A DNA stretch of 64,000 nt from Chloroflexota bacterium. GTDB taxonomy: Bacteria; Chloroflexota; Anaerolineae; Promineifilales; Promineifilaceae. Positions 27,914 through 35,995 of this stretch are shown here, one piece after another. The stretch lies in assembly GCA_022616275.1 (NCBI GenBank), contig JAKEFB010000083.1, positions 20,718 through 84,717 of the forward strand, given 5' to 3'. Position numbers and translations under genes: made by a program. Numbering within the stretch: position 1 is the first letter of the stretch; the number at the start of each line of letters is the position of its first letter. The notes below the pieces were generated by a model. The model did no database searches. It worked only from the letters and a program-made list of their open reading frames with translations, and was not told the DNA's origin.

Positions 27914-30835
27914 TTAAGGAAGCGTTTTTACAACGACCAGGGTAACGTCGTCAAATTGGGAGGCGTCGCCGGCATGGTCCTGGACGGCGTTGGTAATGGC
28001 CGCGACAATACCGGCCGCGTCCTGGTCCCGGGCCTTTTGGGCAATGAGGCACAAGCGGTCCAGGCCAAATTCATCCAGATCTTCGTTGACAGCCTCGGTC
28101 ACGCCGTCGGTGTAGAAAACGACGATGTCCCCCGGCCGGAGGCGAGTTTCTTTTTGCTGGATGCGCACTTCTTCCAGGACACCCAGGGCAATTCCGTCCG
28201 ATTGCAGCAACGAGGTCTGGCCGTTGCTGCGCAACAGCAGGGCCGGGTTGTGACCACCGCTGGCGTAGGTCAGCATTTCTGTTTCCGGGTTCCAGATGGC
28301 ATAGAAGACAGTCACGAACAGGTCGGACTGGCTGTCGTTGAAAATAATCTGGTTGGCCCGCTCCAGGACTTCGGCCGGCCTGTCACGGCTGATAGCCACG
28401 GTCCGCAGGATGGTGCGGCTGAGAGCCATGAACAGGGCCGCCGGCACACCCTTGTCGGCCACGTCGGCCACGGCAATACCCCAGGCGCCGTTGGCCAGAG
28501 GCATAAAGTCGTAAAAGTCGCCGCTTACCATCCGGGCTGCTTCCCAAAAGCCGGCCACGTCGCAGCCGGGAATCTCCGGCCGGCCGGCCGGGATCAGGCT
28601 GGCCTGGATGGAGCGGGCCACGTTCAACTCCTGTTCAATCCGGCTGCGCTCGGCCGACTCCTTGTACAGTTGATCGTTGACCACGGCGATGGCCGCCTGC
28701 TGGGCGATACCGTTGATGATGTTCAACCGCCGGCCGGAAAGGGGCCGGCCGTTGAGGGGCGGGCCAACGATCAGCGCCCCCACCAGGCGGGCCCGGGCGT
28801 GGAGCGGAAAGGTATCGGCTTTAGCTGCGCCAACCATGGCGCGCATCCACTGTGGCAACTGGATCGTGTAGTAGACGGTGTCCGGCCCGGCCTGTTCCAC
28901 GTCCTGTGTTTCCACCAGGGGAAATTCCGAAAGGTCCATTTCAAAACTGCGCAGCAATCCTTCTTCCATTTCGCTGAGGCCAAAACTGGGGCCGGCCCGG
29001 AAGAGTTGTTCCCGTTCATCCCAGAAAAGGATGATGCAGACCCGGACGCCGACCAGCAAGGGGACCATACGCGCAATCGTATCCAGGATTTCGTTTAAAT
29101 TGGTCAGGCGATTGACCGCCTCGGCCACTTGCAGCAGGGCGGTGTTGACCCAGGCCTCTTCCTGTTGGGCTGTTTGTAGTTGCAGGCTCTCAATGGCCTG
29201 GGCTGCCTGGCCGGCGATGCTACGCAGCACCTCTTCCCGGCCGTTGGTCATAGTCTCCGGCCGGTCTCCGGCCGGTTCGCCATGCACAACCAGCACGCCC
29301 AGGTTGCGCCCCTTGGCGACCAGGGGCCAGAGGGTGTAGGCGCCAGCCACATTGGTAGCCGGCCGGCGTGCCTTGGCCCTGGTTCTGGTTAGCCACGGCG
29401 GCCGCTGCTGGGTCGCCAGTTTCTGGTGGCCGACGTGGACGGCGTCCAGCGCCGGCCAGCGGCCGATGGCCAGGCGCGTCTGCTTGAAGCGCGCAACCGC
29501 CGGGCCGGTCAGGCCGAAGATGGCCATACCCTGGTAAACGCCGCTATCTTCATCCCACAAAAGAATGGCGCACTGGTCCACCCCGACCAGCAGCGCAGTG
29601 AGCCGGACCAGGGTTTCCACCAGCTCTTCCAGGCTGGCGCTCTGGCTGGTGGCCTCGGCCACCTGGAGCTGGGCTGTGGTCAGCCAGGCCTGTTCGCGCT
29701 GGAGGGCAAATTGGTGGGCTTTGTGGATGGCAATAGCCACCTGGGCGGCCAGAGCTTCCAGCACCGTTTGCTCGCGGCTGGTAAAGGCCTCCAACTCCTG
29801 GCTTTGCACGTCCAGTACCCCCAGCAACTCTTCGTCCACAATGAGGGGGATGGCAATTTCGGATCGGGTTCCGGCCGAAACGGGGCCAATCAAGAAGCGT
29901 TCGTCGGTCAGCGTGTTGTTAGATAGGGTGGACTGGCCGGTGGCTACGGCCGTGCCGATGAGTCCCTGGCCGGGCGCCAGACGCACACTGCCCGGCCGGA
30001 GTTGGGGAGCACTGCTGGCCCGGGCCACGGCCTCGCCCGTTTGGGAGTCAATGCCGAAGATGTTGACCGAGCTAAAACCAAAAGTTTGCTGGGTGAGCAC
30101 CACCACCTGGCTAAACAGTTCGTCCAGGTCGTTGATGGCATTGACCTGGCGAGCAATCTGGCTGACCAACGCCAGGTGGGCGGCCCGGGTCCGTTCCTGT
30201 TCGTACAGTTGGGCGTTGGCGATGGCTGCTGCCGCCTGGTTGGCCAGGATGGTCAACCGGTCCATGTCTCGCTGGCCGAAGCGGTCCGGCTGGGTGTTTT
30301 GGGCGGCCATGACGCCCAGGACCAGGTCACCGCTAATCAGGGGAATGAAAATAGCCGAGCGGGGCGGGCTACTGCTGATGTAGCGCGGCCGGGCCGGGAG
30401 GCTGTCCATCTCTCGCAAAAAGTCGTGGACCAGCAGGGGGCTTTTGCTTTCCCGGATCCAGCCGACGACGCCGCCGTTTTCGCTCAGATTGAAGGTTTGG
30501 GGGGTTGGCTGCCGGACGTCGCCGATGGTCCAGAAGAGGATGTGATACAGGTTGGCCTCAAATAGCCCAATCTGGAAGGTGCTGTTCTCAATCACCTGGC
30601 CGGCCTGGCCGGCAATCAACTCACACAGGGCGTCCAGGTCCAGTTGGGCGGCGACGATGGCCCGGCCGGCGGCGCTGAGGGCTTCCAGTTCGGCCACCCG
30701 GTGTACCAGCCGCTGCCGCGAGCGGTAACGGCCGTACAGAACAAAGGCGGCCGTCGCCAGCGCCAGGATCAAAATCACAAATAAAACGGACGGCCCCACG
30801 AGACCGTCCGCTTGCAACAGTGAGAGTTGAGCCAT
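27914..30835 (-). CDS. Membrane GAF-domain SpoIIE/RsbU-type protein phosphatase, 973 aa
   Basis: An N-terminal membrane helix (about 14-35) is followed by about four GAF domains (about 60-200, 215-365, 385-540 and 555-700) and a C-terminal PP2C-type SpoIIE domain (about 735-970: MVSGDFYDF, VADVADKGVPAALFMA, SGGHNPALL, FYTDGVTEA, DDVTLVVV). Such proteins dephosphorylate STAS-domain antagonists to switch partner-binding modules. Here the likely substrate is the STAS protein encoded just upstream (30914-31258), with its RsbW-like kinase after it. Ligands of the GAF domains cannot be read. GAF tandems of this size suggest integration of several signals. Confidence 0.93.
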   Translation of the reverse strand: MAQLSLLQADGLVGPSVLFVILILALATAAFVLYGRYRSRQRLVHRVAELEALSAAGRAIVAAQLDLDALCELIAGQAGQVIENSTFQIGLFEANLYHILFWTIGDVRQPTPQTFNLSENGGVVGWIRESKSPLLVHDFLREMDSLPARPRYISSSPPRSAIFIPLISGDLVLGVMAAQNTQPDRFGQRDMDRLTILANQAAAAIANAQLYEQERTRAAHLALVSQIARQVNAINDLDELFSQVVVLTQQTFGFSSVNIFGIDSQTGEAVARASSAPQLRPGSVRLAPGQGLIGTAVATGQSTLSNNTLTDERFLIGPVSAGTRSEIAIPLIVDEELLGVLDVQSQELEAFTSREQTVLEALAAQVAIAIHKAHQFALQREQAWLTTAQLQVAEATSQSASLEELVETLVRLTALLVGVDQCAILLWDEDSGVYQGMAIFGLTGPAVARFKQTRLAIGRWPALDAVHVGHQKLATQQRPPWLTRTRAKARRPATNVAGAYTLWPLVAKGRNLGVLVVHGEPAGDRPETMTNGREEVLRSIAGQAAQAIESLQLQTAQQEEAWVNTALLQVAEAVNRLTNLNEILDTIARMVPLLVGVRVCIILFWDEREQLFRAGPSFGLSEMEEGLLRSFEMDLSEFPLVETQDVEQAGPDTVYYTIQLPQWMRAMVGAAKADTFPLHARARLVGALIVGPPLNGRPLSGRRLNIINGIAQQAAIAVVNDQLYKESAERSRIEQELNVARSIQASLIPAGRPEIPGCDVAGFWEAARMVSGDFYDFMPLANGAWGIAVADVADKGVPAALFMALSRTILRTVAISRDRPAEVLERANQIIFNDSQSDLFVTVFYAIWNPETEMLTYASGGHNPALLLRSNGQTSLLQSDGIALGVLEEVRIQQKETRLRPGDIVVFYTDGVTEAVNEDLDEFGLDRLCLIAQKARDQDAAGIVAAITNAVQDHAGDASQFDDVTLVVVKTLP

Positions 30836-30854
30836 AGAAATACGGCGTGGCCTG

Positions 30855-30895
30855 TAGTAACCGCTTTAGCGGTTTAACAACTAAAGCCGTTACTA
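30855..30895 (-). repeat. Hairpin after the STAS gene
   Basis: TAGTAACCGCTTTA and TAAAGCCGTTACTA pair with one mismatch. The loop holds a second small stem (CCGCTTTAGCGG). It lies in the 78-base gap between the STAS gene and the SpoIIE phosphatase, where it could partly end transcription or mark mRNA processing. Confidence 0.6.
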
Positions 30896-30913
30896 TGAAC
30901 TATCCTCTACGGG

Positions 30914-31258
30914 CTAAGCTGCCTTTAGCGCCTTTTGGGCTGCTTCAGGCGTTGGATAAATTTGGAAGACCTTGTCGAAACCGACCATGGTAAAAATTTC
31001 TTTCAAACGCGAATTCAGGCCGCTCAGGACCAGGTTGCCGCCTTTCTCACGGGCCTGCCGCCAGGCAGTGACCAGGCAGCGCAGGCCACCGCTGTTAATA
31101 TACTCTGCCCCGGCCAGGTCCACGACCAGGTAATAGTGGCCCTCCTCGATCAGGCTGAGCAATTCGGCTTCCAGGGTAGGGGTCAATTCCTGGTCCAGCC
31201 GGCCGCGCACGCCCACCAGGTGAATGTCGTCGGATAGTTGTTTTTGCCAGACATTCAT
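30914..31258 (-). CDS. STAS-domain anti-sigma-factor antagonist (RsbV-like)
   Basis: The 114-residue single STAS domain has GRLDQELTPTLEAELL, then YYLVVDLAGAEYINSGGLRC, where the D-L-x-x-x-x-x-(I/N)S-G-G motif holds the serine that an RsbW-type kinase phosphorylates. Its ATG overlaps the stop of the upstream RsbW-like gene (ATGA), and the SpoIIE phosphatase follows. Kinase, antagonist and phosphatase are thus in one transcript, the normal order of logic for a partner switch. Confidence 0.93.
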   Translation of the reverse strand: MNVWQKQLSDDIHLVGVRGRLDQELTPTLEAELLSLIEEGHYYLVVDLAGAEYINSGGLRCLVTAWRQAREKGGNLVLSGLNSRLKEIFTMVGFDKVFQIYPTPEAAQKALKAA

Positions 31259-31698
31259 GGTTTGTTCCTCCGAGGGAGGCGTTTGATCATAACCAGCGTG
31301 TTGCCCCTGTTGTCGTCAAAAGAGAAGTAAACTTCATCCATCAAGCTGCGCATGAAATGGATACCCAGCCCACCAATCTTGAGGTTGTCCATGTCGTTAG
31401 CGTCGGTCGGCACGATGGGTTGCGGCACCTCGTCGGGGTCGAACGGCTCGCCGTGGTCATGAATGGTAATGGTAAATACGTCTTTACTGTACTGCCAGAT
31501 TACCTCGATCTCTCCTTTGTTCTCAGCCCCATAGGCGTGCTCAATGATATTGGTACAGGCTTCGTCGCAGGCCAGTTGAACCCGGAAAACGTCGTCAGGC
31601 TCCAGCCCGGCCTCTTCGGCGCCGGCGGCAACGAAGTCACAGACTTCGCCAATGCGGTCATAGCGGCCGGGGATGGTGAATTCGTGTTGCTTGCCCAT
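31255..31698 (-). CDS. RsbW-like ATP-binding anti-sigma/serine kinase (HATPase_c_2)
   Basis: The 147-residue GHKL-type domain has the N-box ACDEACTNIIEHAY (about 46-59), a G1-type DHGEPFDP motif and GGLGIHFMRSLMD (G2 box), as in RsbW/SpoIIAB proteins. Such proteins phosphorylate STAS antagonists and hold a partner (often a sigma factor) when the antagonist is phosphorylated. The overlap with the STAS gene shows coupling. No sigma factor lies in the window, so the held partner is unknown; it may be encoded elsewhere. Confidence 0.92.
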   Translation of the reverse strand: MGKQHEFTIPGRYDRIGEVCDFVAAGAEEAGLEPDDVFRVQLACDEACTNIIEHAYGAENKGEIEVIWQYSKDVFTITIHDHGEPFDPDEVPQPIVPTDANDMDNLKIGGLGIHFMRSLMDEVYFSFDDNRGNTLVMIKRLPRRNKP

Positions 31699-31721
31699 GA
31701 GAGGGGGTAATTGGGCAATTG

Positions 31722-31790
31722 GAGTAATTACTTAATTACCAATTACTTAATTACCAATTACCTAATTACCAATTACTATCAACCAACAAC
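31722..31790. repeat. Near-tandem TTAATTACCAATTAC array
   Basis: About four near-copies of a 14-16 base word (TTAATTACCAATTAC, TAATTACTTAATTACC) fill most of the gap between the two STAS-containing units. Unlike most arrays here it is mainly direct. The same words make the palindrome at 39339-39380. Confidence 0.85.
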
Positions 31791-31800
31791 TACCTGCACC

Positions 31801-32133
31801 CTAAAAACTCCCCACGGCCGAAACGGCATCATCATAAATCTCAAAGACGCTGGTCAGGCCGGCCAGCTCCAGAACTTCGGCGACGCGCTGGGAAGGGGCA
31901 GCGATGCGCAGGTCGCCGTTGTGCTTTTTGCATTCGCGCAGGGCGGCCACCATGGCCCGCAGGCCGGCGCTGCTGATATACTCCACCCCCGATAGATCGA
32001 GGACGTATTCGTGACGGCCGTTTTCGGCCAGCTTCTTCAGCCCGGCATCCAGTTCCGGGGCGTTGCTGCTATCCACGCGGCCGGTTACTTTCACCAAGTC
32101 CACTCGTTTCAATGAGTCAACCGTAATGTTCAT
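31801..32133 (-). CDS. Second STAS-domain protein (RsbV-like)
   Basis: The 110-residue protein is a single STAS domain (KVTGRVDSSNAPELDAGL, then YVLDLSGVEYISSAGLRA with the phospho-acceptor serine in SSAG). It is a paralogue of the STAS protein at 30914. ATG 32133 is chosen because AGGAGG lies seven bases upstream; the in-frame TTG at 32139 is too close to it. It has its own extended -10 promoter (32175-32183), so it can be made independently of the RsbW-like gene 100 bases downstream. Confidence 0.93.
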   Translation of the reverse strand: MNITVDSLKRVDLVKVTGRVDSSNAPELDAGLKKLAENGRHEYVLDLSGVEYISSAGLRAMVAALRECKKHNGDLRIAAPSQRVAEVLELAGLTSVFEIYDDAVSAVGSF

Positions 32134-32174
32134 CGTCAAGCCTCCTGGATTCGATAGTCATTGGCAGTGGCGGC

Positions 32175-32183
32175 ATTATATCA
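32175..32183 (-). promoter_or_regulatory. Extended -10 promoter for the second STAS gene
   Basis: On the minus strand the sequence reads TGATATAAT, a perfect TGnTATAAT extended -10, about 42 bases upstream of the ATG. No good -35 box is present, as is common with this promoter type. The repeat hairpin at 32186 lies directly upstream. Confidence 0.55.
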
Positions 32184-32185
32184 CG

Positions 32186-32230
32186 GATTTTAGATTTTGG
32201 ATTCAACACCCTAATCCAAAATCTAAAACC
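32186..32230. repeat. Hairpin of AAAATCTAAAATCC words
   Basis: GATTTTAGATTTTGGATT (32186-32203) and AATCCAAAATCTAAAACC (32213-32230) pair with one G-T/mismatch position around a nine-base loop. It lies between the divergent STAS and queG genes. The same words occur inside the NRPS-PKS gene at 3761-3797. Confidence 0.85.
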
Positions 32231-32278
32231 CCTTCGCGTGATTGGCTTATTCGCGTGATTCGCGATAAAAACTGGGCG

Positions 32279-33337
32279 ATGATTGAGGATCTGACCCGGC
32301 GGTTAAAGGAAGAGGCGTGCCGGCTGGGGTTTAGTATGGTCGGCGTGACGGCGGCCCGGCCGGGGCAGCGGCTGGCGGCTTACCGGCGCTGGCTGGCCAA
32401 CGAGTACCACGGCCAGATGGCCTACCTGGCCCGGCCGGACCGGATCGCCCGGCGAGAGGACTTGAACGTCATTTTGCCCGGCGTGCGCAGCCTGGTTTGC
32501 GTCGGGTTGGACTACCAGGCGCTGCAACTGCCGGCCGGGATTGCTGGAGACCCCAGCCGCGGCCGGATTTCCAACTACGCCTGGGGAGCGGACTACCACG
32601 ACGTCATGACGCCGCGCCTGGAGGAGCTGGCCGCCTGGCTGGGCCGGGCGGCCGGCGAAGCGGCGCGCTGCAAAGTGTACGTGGACACCGGGGCCATCCT
32701 GGAACGGGACCACGCCGAGGCGGCCGGCCTGGGCTTTACCGGCAAGAACACCATGCTCATTGGTCCCCGCCGGGGCTCCTGGTTTTTCCTGGGCGAGCTG
32801 CTGACCACGGCCGCCCTCGTCCCGGACGCGCCCCGGCCGATGCCCGGCTGCGGCTCCTGCCGGCGCTGCCTGGCGGCCTGCCCGACCAACGCCTTCCCCG
32901 AGCCGTACGTCCTGGACGCCCGGCGCTGTATCTCTTACCTGACGATTGAGCTGAAGGGCGCGATTCCGGTCGAGCTGCGGCCGCTGATGGGCAACTGGGT
33001 CTACGGCTGCGACGTCTGCCAGGCGGTCTGCCCCTTTAACCGCTTCGCCCCGGAGAGCGTTGAGCCGGCTTTCCGGCCGGCCAACTGGGACGCGGCCGCC
33101 CCCCCGTTGTTAGAGTTGCTGGCCCTGGACGAAGCGGGCTTTCAGCGCCGCTTTGCCGGCAGCCCCATTTTGCGCATCAAGCGGCGCGGGCTGCTACGCA
33201 ACGCCTGCGTCGCCGCCGGCAACTGGGCCAGCCCGGCCGCCGTCCCCGCCCTCACCAGGCTGCTGGCCGACCCCGAGCCGATAGTTCGGGAACATGCGGC
33301 CTGGGCGTTGGAAAGGGTGATGAGGGCTGAGCAATGA
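32279..33337 (+). CDS. queG: Epoxyqueuosine reductase QueG
   Basis: A start at ATG 32279 gives a 352-residue protein; upstream in-frame codons lie in repeat sequence. It has the QueG core (RPDRIARREDL, ISNYAWGADYHDVM, VDTGAILERDHAEAAGLGFTG with GKNTMLI), two 4Fe-4S clusters (CGSCRRCLAACP, and CDVCQAVCPFN) and a short HEAT-like C-terminus (VPALTRLLADPEPIVREHAA). It reduces epoxyqueuosine to queuosine in the wobble base of Asp, Asn, His and Tyr tRNAs, using a cobalamin cofactor. The rest of the queuosine pathway is not in the window. No strong ribosome-binding site is seen. Confidence 0.95.
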   Translation: MIEDLTRRLKEEACRLGFSMVGVTAARPGQRLAAYRRWLANEYHGQMAYLARPDRIARREDLNVILPGVRSLVCVGLDYQALQLPAGIAGDPSRGRISNYAWGADYHDVMTPRLEELAAWLGRAAGEAARCKVYVDTGAILERDHAEAAGLGFTGKNTMLIGPRRGSWFFLGELLTTAALVPDAPRPMPGCGSCRRCLAACPTNAFPEPYVLDARRCISYLTIELKGAIPVELRPLMGNWVYGCDVCQAVCPFNRFAPESVEPAFRPANWDAAAPPLLELLALDEAGFQRRFAGSPILRIKRRGLLRNACVAAGNWASPAAVPALTRLLADPEPIVREHAAWALERVMRAEQ

Positions 33338-33449
33338 GGCTTTGTGGGACACCGGCAACGGATAGACAACAGATAAGCGGATAGCCTCAGCAACGCATCC
33401 GTTTATCAGCTTTCATCCGCTGCCGGGCACAACTCATAAAATGGGGAAA

Positions 33450-33496
33450 GACGCAAAGACGCAAAGAAAATAATTAATCTTTGCGTCTTTGCGTCT
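33450..33496. terminator. Hairpin of GACGCAAAGACGCAAAG words after the Gly/Asn-rich gene
   Basis: GACGCAAAGACGCAAAGA (33450-33467) and TCTTTGCGTCTTTGCGTC (33479-33496) are a perfect 18-bp inverted pair; a further TTTGCGTC follows. It lies between the convergent queG and exported-protein genes, six bases from the stop of the latter, so it may end transcription from both sides. A second imperfect pair of words (33355-33425, ATAAGCGGAT/ATCCGTTTAT) lies next to it. Confidence 0.75.
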
Positions 33497-33501
33497 TTGC
33501 G

Positions 33502-34071
33502 TCAGTTATTGTTTCCGTTGCCGTTGCCATTGCCCTGGCCGTTGCCGTTGCCGCCGGCCCAGGGAGGTGGGCCGCCCTGGCCGTTACCGTTCCCGGGGCC
33601 ATTGCCCTGGCCATTGCCGCCGCCGGCCCAGGGGGGCGGGCCGGGCGGCAGGCCGAGCTGGTCGCGGATTTCGCCCCAGCCCATGCCCTGCTGCATCATG
33701 GCAATGACCTCGTCAAAGGTCGCGCCCAGGTCGGCCCCGGCGATGAAGGCCGCCTGGCGGATCCGGCCCCAGCCCAGGCCGGAATTCTTCAGGTCCAGGA
33801 ATTCCTGCGGCGTCAGGCCCAGCTCGTCAAACTCCTCGGAGAAGTCAATGGCCTTCTTGATTTCGCCCAGCCCCAGGCCGTTGGCCTGCATGTCCAGGAC
33901 CGCCTGGCAATCCACGCCCAACTGGTCGGCCAGGCTTTGGGCCACCGGGTTGCAGTTGGGGGTCTGGTTGTCGGGGCTGCCCAGGTCTACCGCCTGGGCG
34001 ATGCCGGTTGCCGCCAGCGCCAGGGCGATGACGGGCATGATCAGTTTTAGCAAGATTCTTCCATTACTCAT
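33502..34071 (-). CDS. Exported protein with Gly/Asn/Pro-rich tail, unknown function
   Basis: The 189-residue protein starts MSNGRILLKLIMPVIALALA, a signal peptide or anchor ending near AQA. The middle (about 45-135) has two or three related helical units with patterns LGLGEIKKAID, LGWGRIRQAAF and MGWGEIRDQLG, each an (L/M)G-(L/W)-G-x-I(K/R) motif, so it is a small repeat protein. The C-terminal 50 residues are GNGQGNGPGNGNGQGGPPPW-like, fully disordered. It is the last gene of the minus-strand TadE/TadG region. I do not recognise a family; an adhesive or surface role is only a guess. Confidence 0.8.
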   Translation of the reverse strand: MSNGRILLKLIMPVIALALAATGIAQAVDLGSPDNQTPNCNPVAQSLADQLGVDCQAVLDMQANGLGLGEIKKAIDFSEEFDELGLTPQEFLDLKNSGLGWGRIRQAAFIAGADLGATFDEVIAMMQQGMGWGEIRDQLGLPPGPPPWAGGGNGQGNGPGNGNGQGGPPPWAGGNGNGQGNGNGNGNNN

Positions 34072-34084
34072 GTTGTCCTTCCTT

Positions 34085-34123
34085 GGCTGTTGGCTGTCAG
34101 CTTTTAGCTATCAGCCAACAGCC
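34085..34123. repeat. Hairpin of GGCTGTTGGCTG words
   Basis: GGCTGTTGGCTG (34085-34096) and CAGCCAACAGCC (34112-34123) are perfectly complementary. It lies in the 102-base gap before the Gly/Asn-rich gene. Confidence 0.75.
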
Positions 34124-34173
34124 TACTCACTCCCTGCGGTTGCCCAGGCAACCGGCGTCCTCAGTCCTCATCA

Positions 34174-35904
34174 CTACCTTGTCAGGAACGGCCGGCCGGC
34201 GGTGATGTTGATGAGCCAGGTGTGGGCGTCGCGGTAAGGTGTGTAATTCGCCTCCAGGGTGCCGCCGACGAAGATGCCGGTCGGGATGCCAACTTTATAC
34301 TGGGGGTATAGCCACCAGTTGTCGCAATCTAGGGGATTGTCCAGCGGGTCGGCCGGGTCATCGCAGTTGGCTTCCCAGTCTGGTGGATTGGGGTCTGGGA
34401 CGGTGCTGACGATATTGAACGGCACGCGGAAGTCGCCCCAGCCCAGGGTGTCAATGGTCATGGTGATATTCTCGGAGGGCAAGCCGGTGTCGTAGTCAAA
34501 GAGCGTGGCGTAGATGGTGCCGCCGGCCTGGCGCGAATTGATGTTGGCCAGCGGGAGTTTCACTTCAAGCGTGTTATAGAAATTTTGAACTGATATCCGC
34601 CCCAGGGCATAGACCCGCACGCCGTTGGTGGCGTCGGCCGCGGGCGAGTTGGCCAGGGCCAGGTTGCGCACGTTAATGTCGGACGGCATCGTGAAACTGT
34701 AGTAACCGGAGGGCAGGCCGGCCCAGATGTCCCAGCCGTTCTTGGAGTTGCCGATGGCCGTCACGTCCAGGTGGATGTACCTGGCTCCCAGAGCATCGGC
34801 CGGTAGAGGCGTAATATCTACCTCAAAACTGCCAGAGGCGGTGGGGACGCCGGCAGTTACGCCCGGAGAGACCCATTTCATGTCGGTGCTGTTATAGTAG
34901 GCGTTGTTGTCCACGTACTTGGCCAGCGGGACCTTGTTGCCCGAAGTATTGTAGTAAAACAGGTCGAACGTCGTCACCGTGTTGCCAAAGGGGTCACTCG
35001 TCAGTGGATTGCAACTGCTATCGTAATTTTCGTCTAATCGCCAGAACCAGAAGGGGTTTTGGTTGCCGGTGAAGAAGCTCTCGCCGGTCTCGACAAAGCA
35101 CATCTGGCCGTCGCCGGCGCCGCAGTTGGCTGAACCACCGCCGCCCCCGTAGGCAAGCGTGTGGGTAAAAGCGACAGTGCTACCGGTTACGTTATTGATG
35201 GAATCAGGATCAAGAAGTTCAACGCGAACAATATTGGTCTGGGTATAGGTAGACGGGACACGGATCCGGTAGTGGTAGATACCCCCGGTGATGGGAAACT
35301 CTAAATTGAGGTTGTCCCCGCCGGCCACTGAGTTCCTGGGCGAGACAGGATCGCCGTACTTGGTGCAGGCCCCCTGGCCAAAGATGAACTGCGAGGCCTG
35401 GCTGACGACGCCGCGCCGGTACTGGCTGGCCGTGTAGATTTCAGCCTGGGCGAAGAAAGCGGCCGTGGCCGAGCGGGTAATGGGAATGTCGCTAAAACCG
35501 AGCAGCCGCAGGAAGAAGGTCTCTACCGGCCAGGTAATGGTCAGCGAATACTGGGGGATCCCCTCGCCGGTCAGGGAGCGGCCGCTGGTAAAGACGTCGA
35601 ACGTGTCGGTCGGCCAGCCGTTGGCCGTCAGGAACTGTTCGGCCCGCAAATCGGCCGCCGCCGTACCCTGGGGGTCGGTGATCGGGTTGAAAGACGGGGG
35701 CAGGTCCACGACGCCGGCCAGAGTGGCCGAGTCCACGGCCGCGGCAAATTGCGAGCTGCGGACAAAGACGAAGCCGACATCTACGGCGATGCCGACGAAA
35801 GCCAGCAAGGCCAGAAAGACCAACACGACGAGGACAATACTTTGCCCGGCCTCGCCGGGCGGTAACTGGTCGGTTGCCTGGGTGGGTGGGTGGTGATCGT
35901 TCAT
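34174..35904 (-). CDS. TadG-like protein with large ectodomain
   Basis: The 576-residue protein (ATG 35904; an in-frame TTG six bases earlier is less likely) has an N-terminal Tad/TadG segment: GQSIVLVVLVFLALLAFVGIAVDVGFVFVRSSQ broken as a hydrophobic helix after a GQ-S motif, then the QFAAAVDSATLAGV helix. TadG proteins are pseudopilin-like products of Flp/Tad pilus loci. After about residue 150 the chain is a long beta-rich outside part with Cys residues and Tyr/Asn-rich blocks I cannot place. It forms a set with two TadE-like genes upstream. No TadA ATPase, TadB/C or prepilin peptidase gene is in the window. Confidence 0.85.
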   Translation of the reverse strand: MNDHHPPTQATDQLPPGEAGQSIVLVVLVFLALLAFVGIAVDVGFVFVRSSQFAAAVDSATLAGVVDLPPSFNPITDPQGTAAADLRAEQFLTANGWPTDTFDVFTSGRSLTGEGIPQYSLTITWPVETFFLRLLGFSDIPITRSATAAFFAQAEIYTASQYRRGVVSQASQFIFGQGACTKYGDPVSPRNSVAGGDNLNLEFPITGGIYHYRIRVPSTYTQTNIVRVELLDPDSINNVTGSTVAFTHTLAYGGGGGSANCGAGDGQMCFVETGESFFTGNQNPFWFWRLDENYDSSCNPLTSDPFGNTVTTFDLFYYNTSGNKVPLAKYVDNNAYYNSTDMKWVSPGVTAGVPTASGSFEVDITPLPADALGARYIHLDVTAIGNSKNGWDIWAGLPSGYYSFTMPSDINVRNLALANSPAADATNGVRVYALGRISVQNFYNTLEVKLPLANINSRQAGGTIYATLFDYDTGLPSENITMTIDTLGWGDFRVPFNIVSTVPDPNPPDWEANCDDPADPLDNPLDCDNWWLYPQYKVGIPTGIFVGGTLEANYTPYRDAHTWLINITAGRPFLTR

Positions 35905-35995
35905 AAGCAATCCTTTGGTAGTTTCCCGGCTACACTTTGGTCAAAGGGCAAAGGAGCGCTTGGACTGCGCTCCTTTGCTCGTTAACCTTGATGGG

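Noticed and set aside
27422-29098. Plus-strand open frame of 558 codons
   Set aside because: It is antisense to the LOG and GAF-SpoIIE genes, whose motifs are complete.
31722-31790. Possible CRISPR array
   Set aside because: Units are about 15 bases without spacers and there is no cas gene; it is a short-word tandem repeat.
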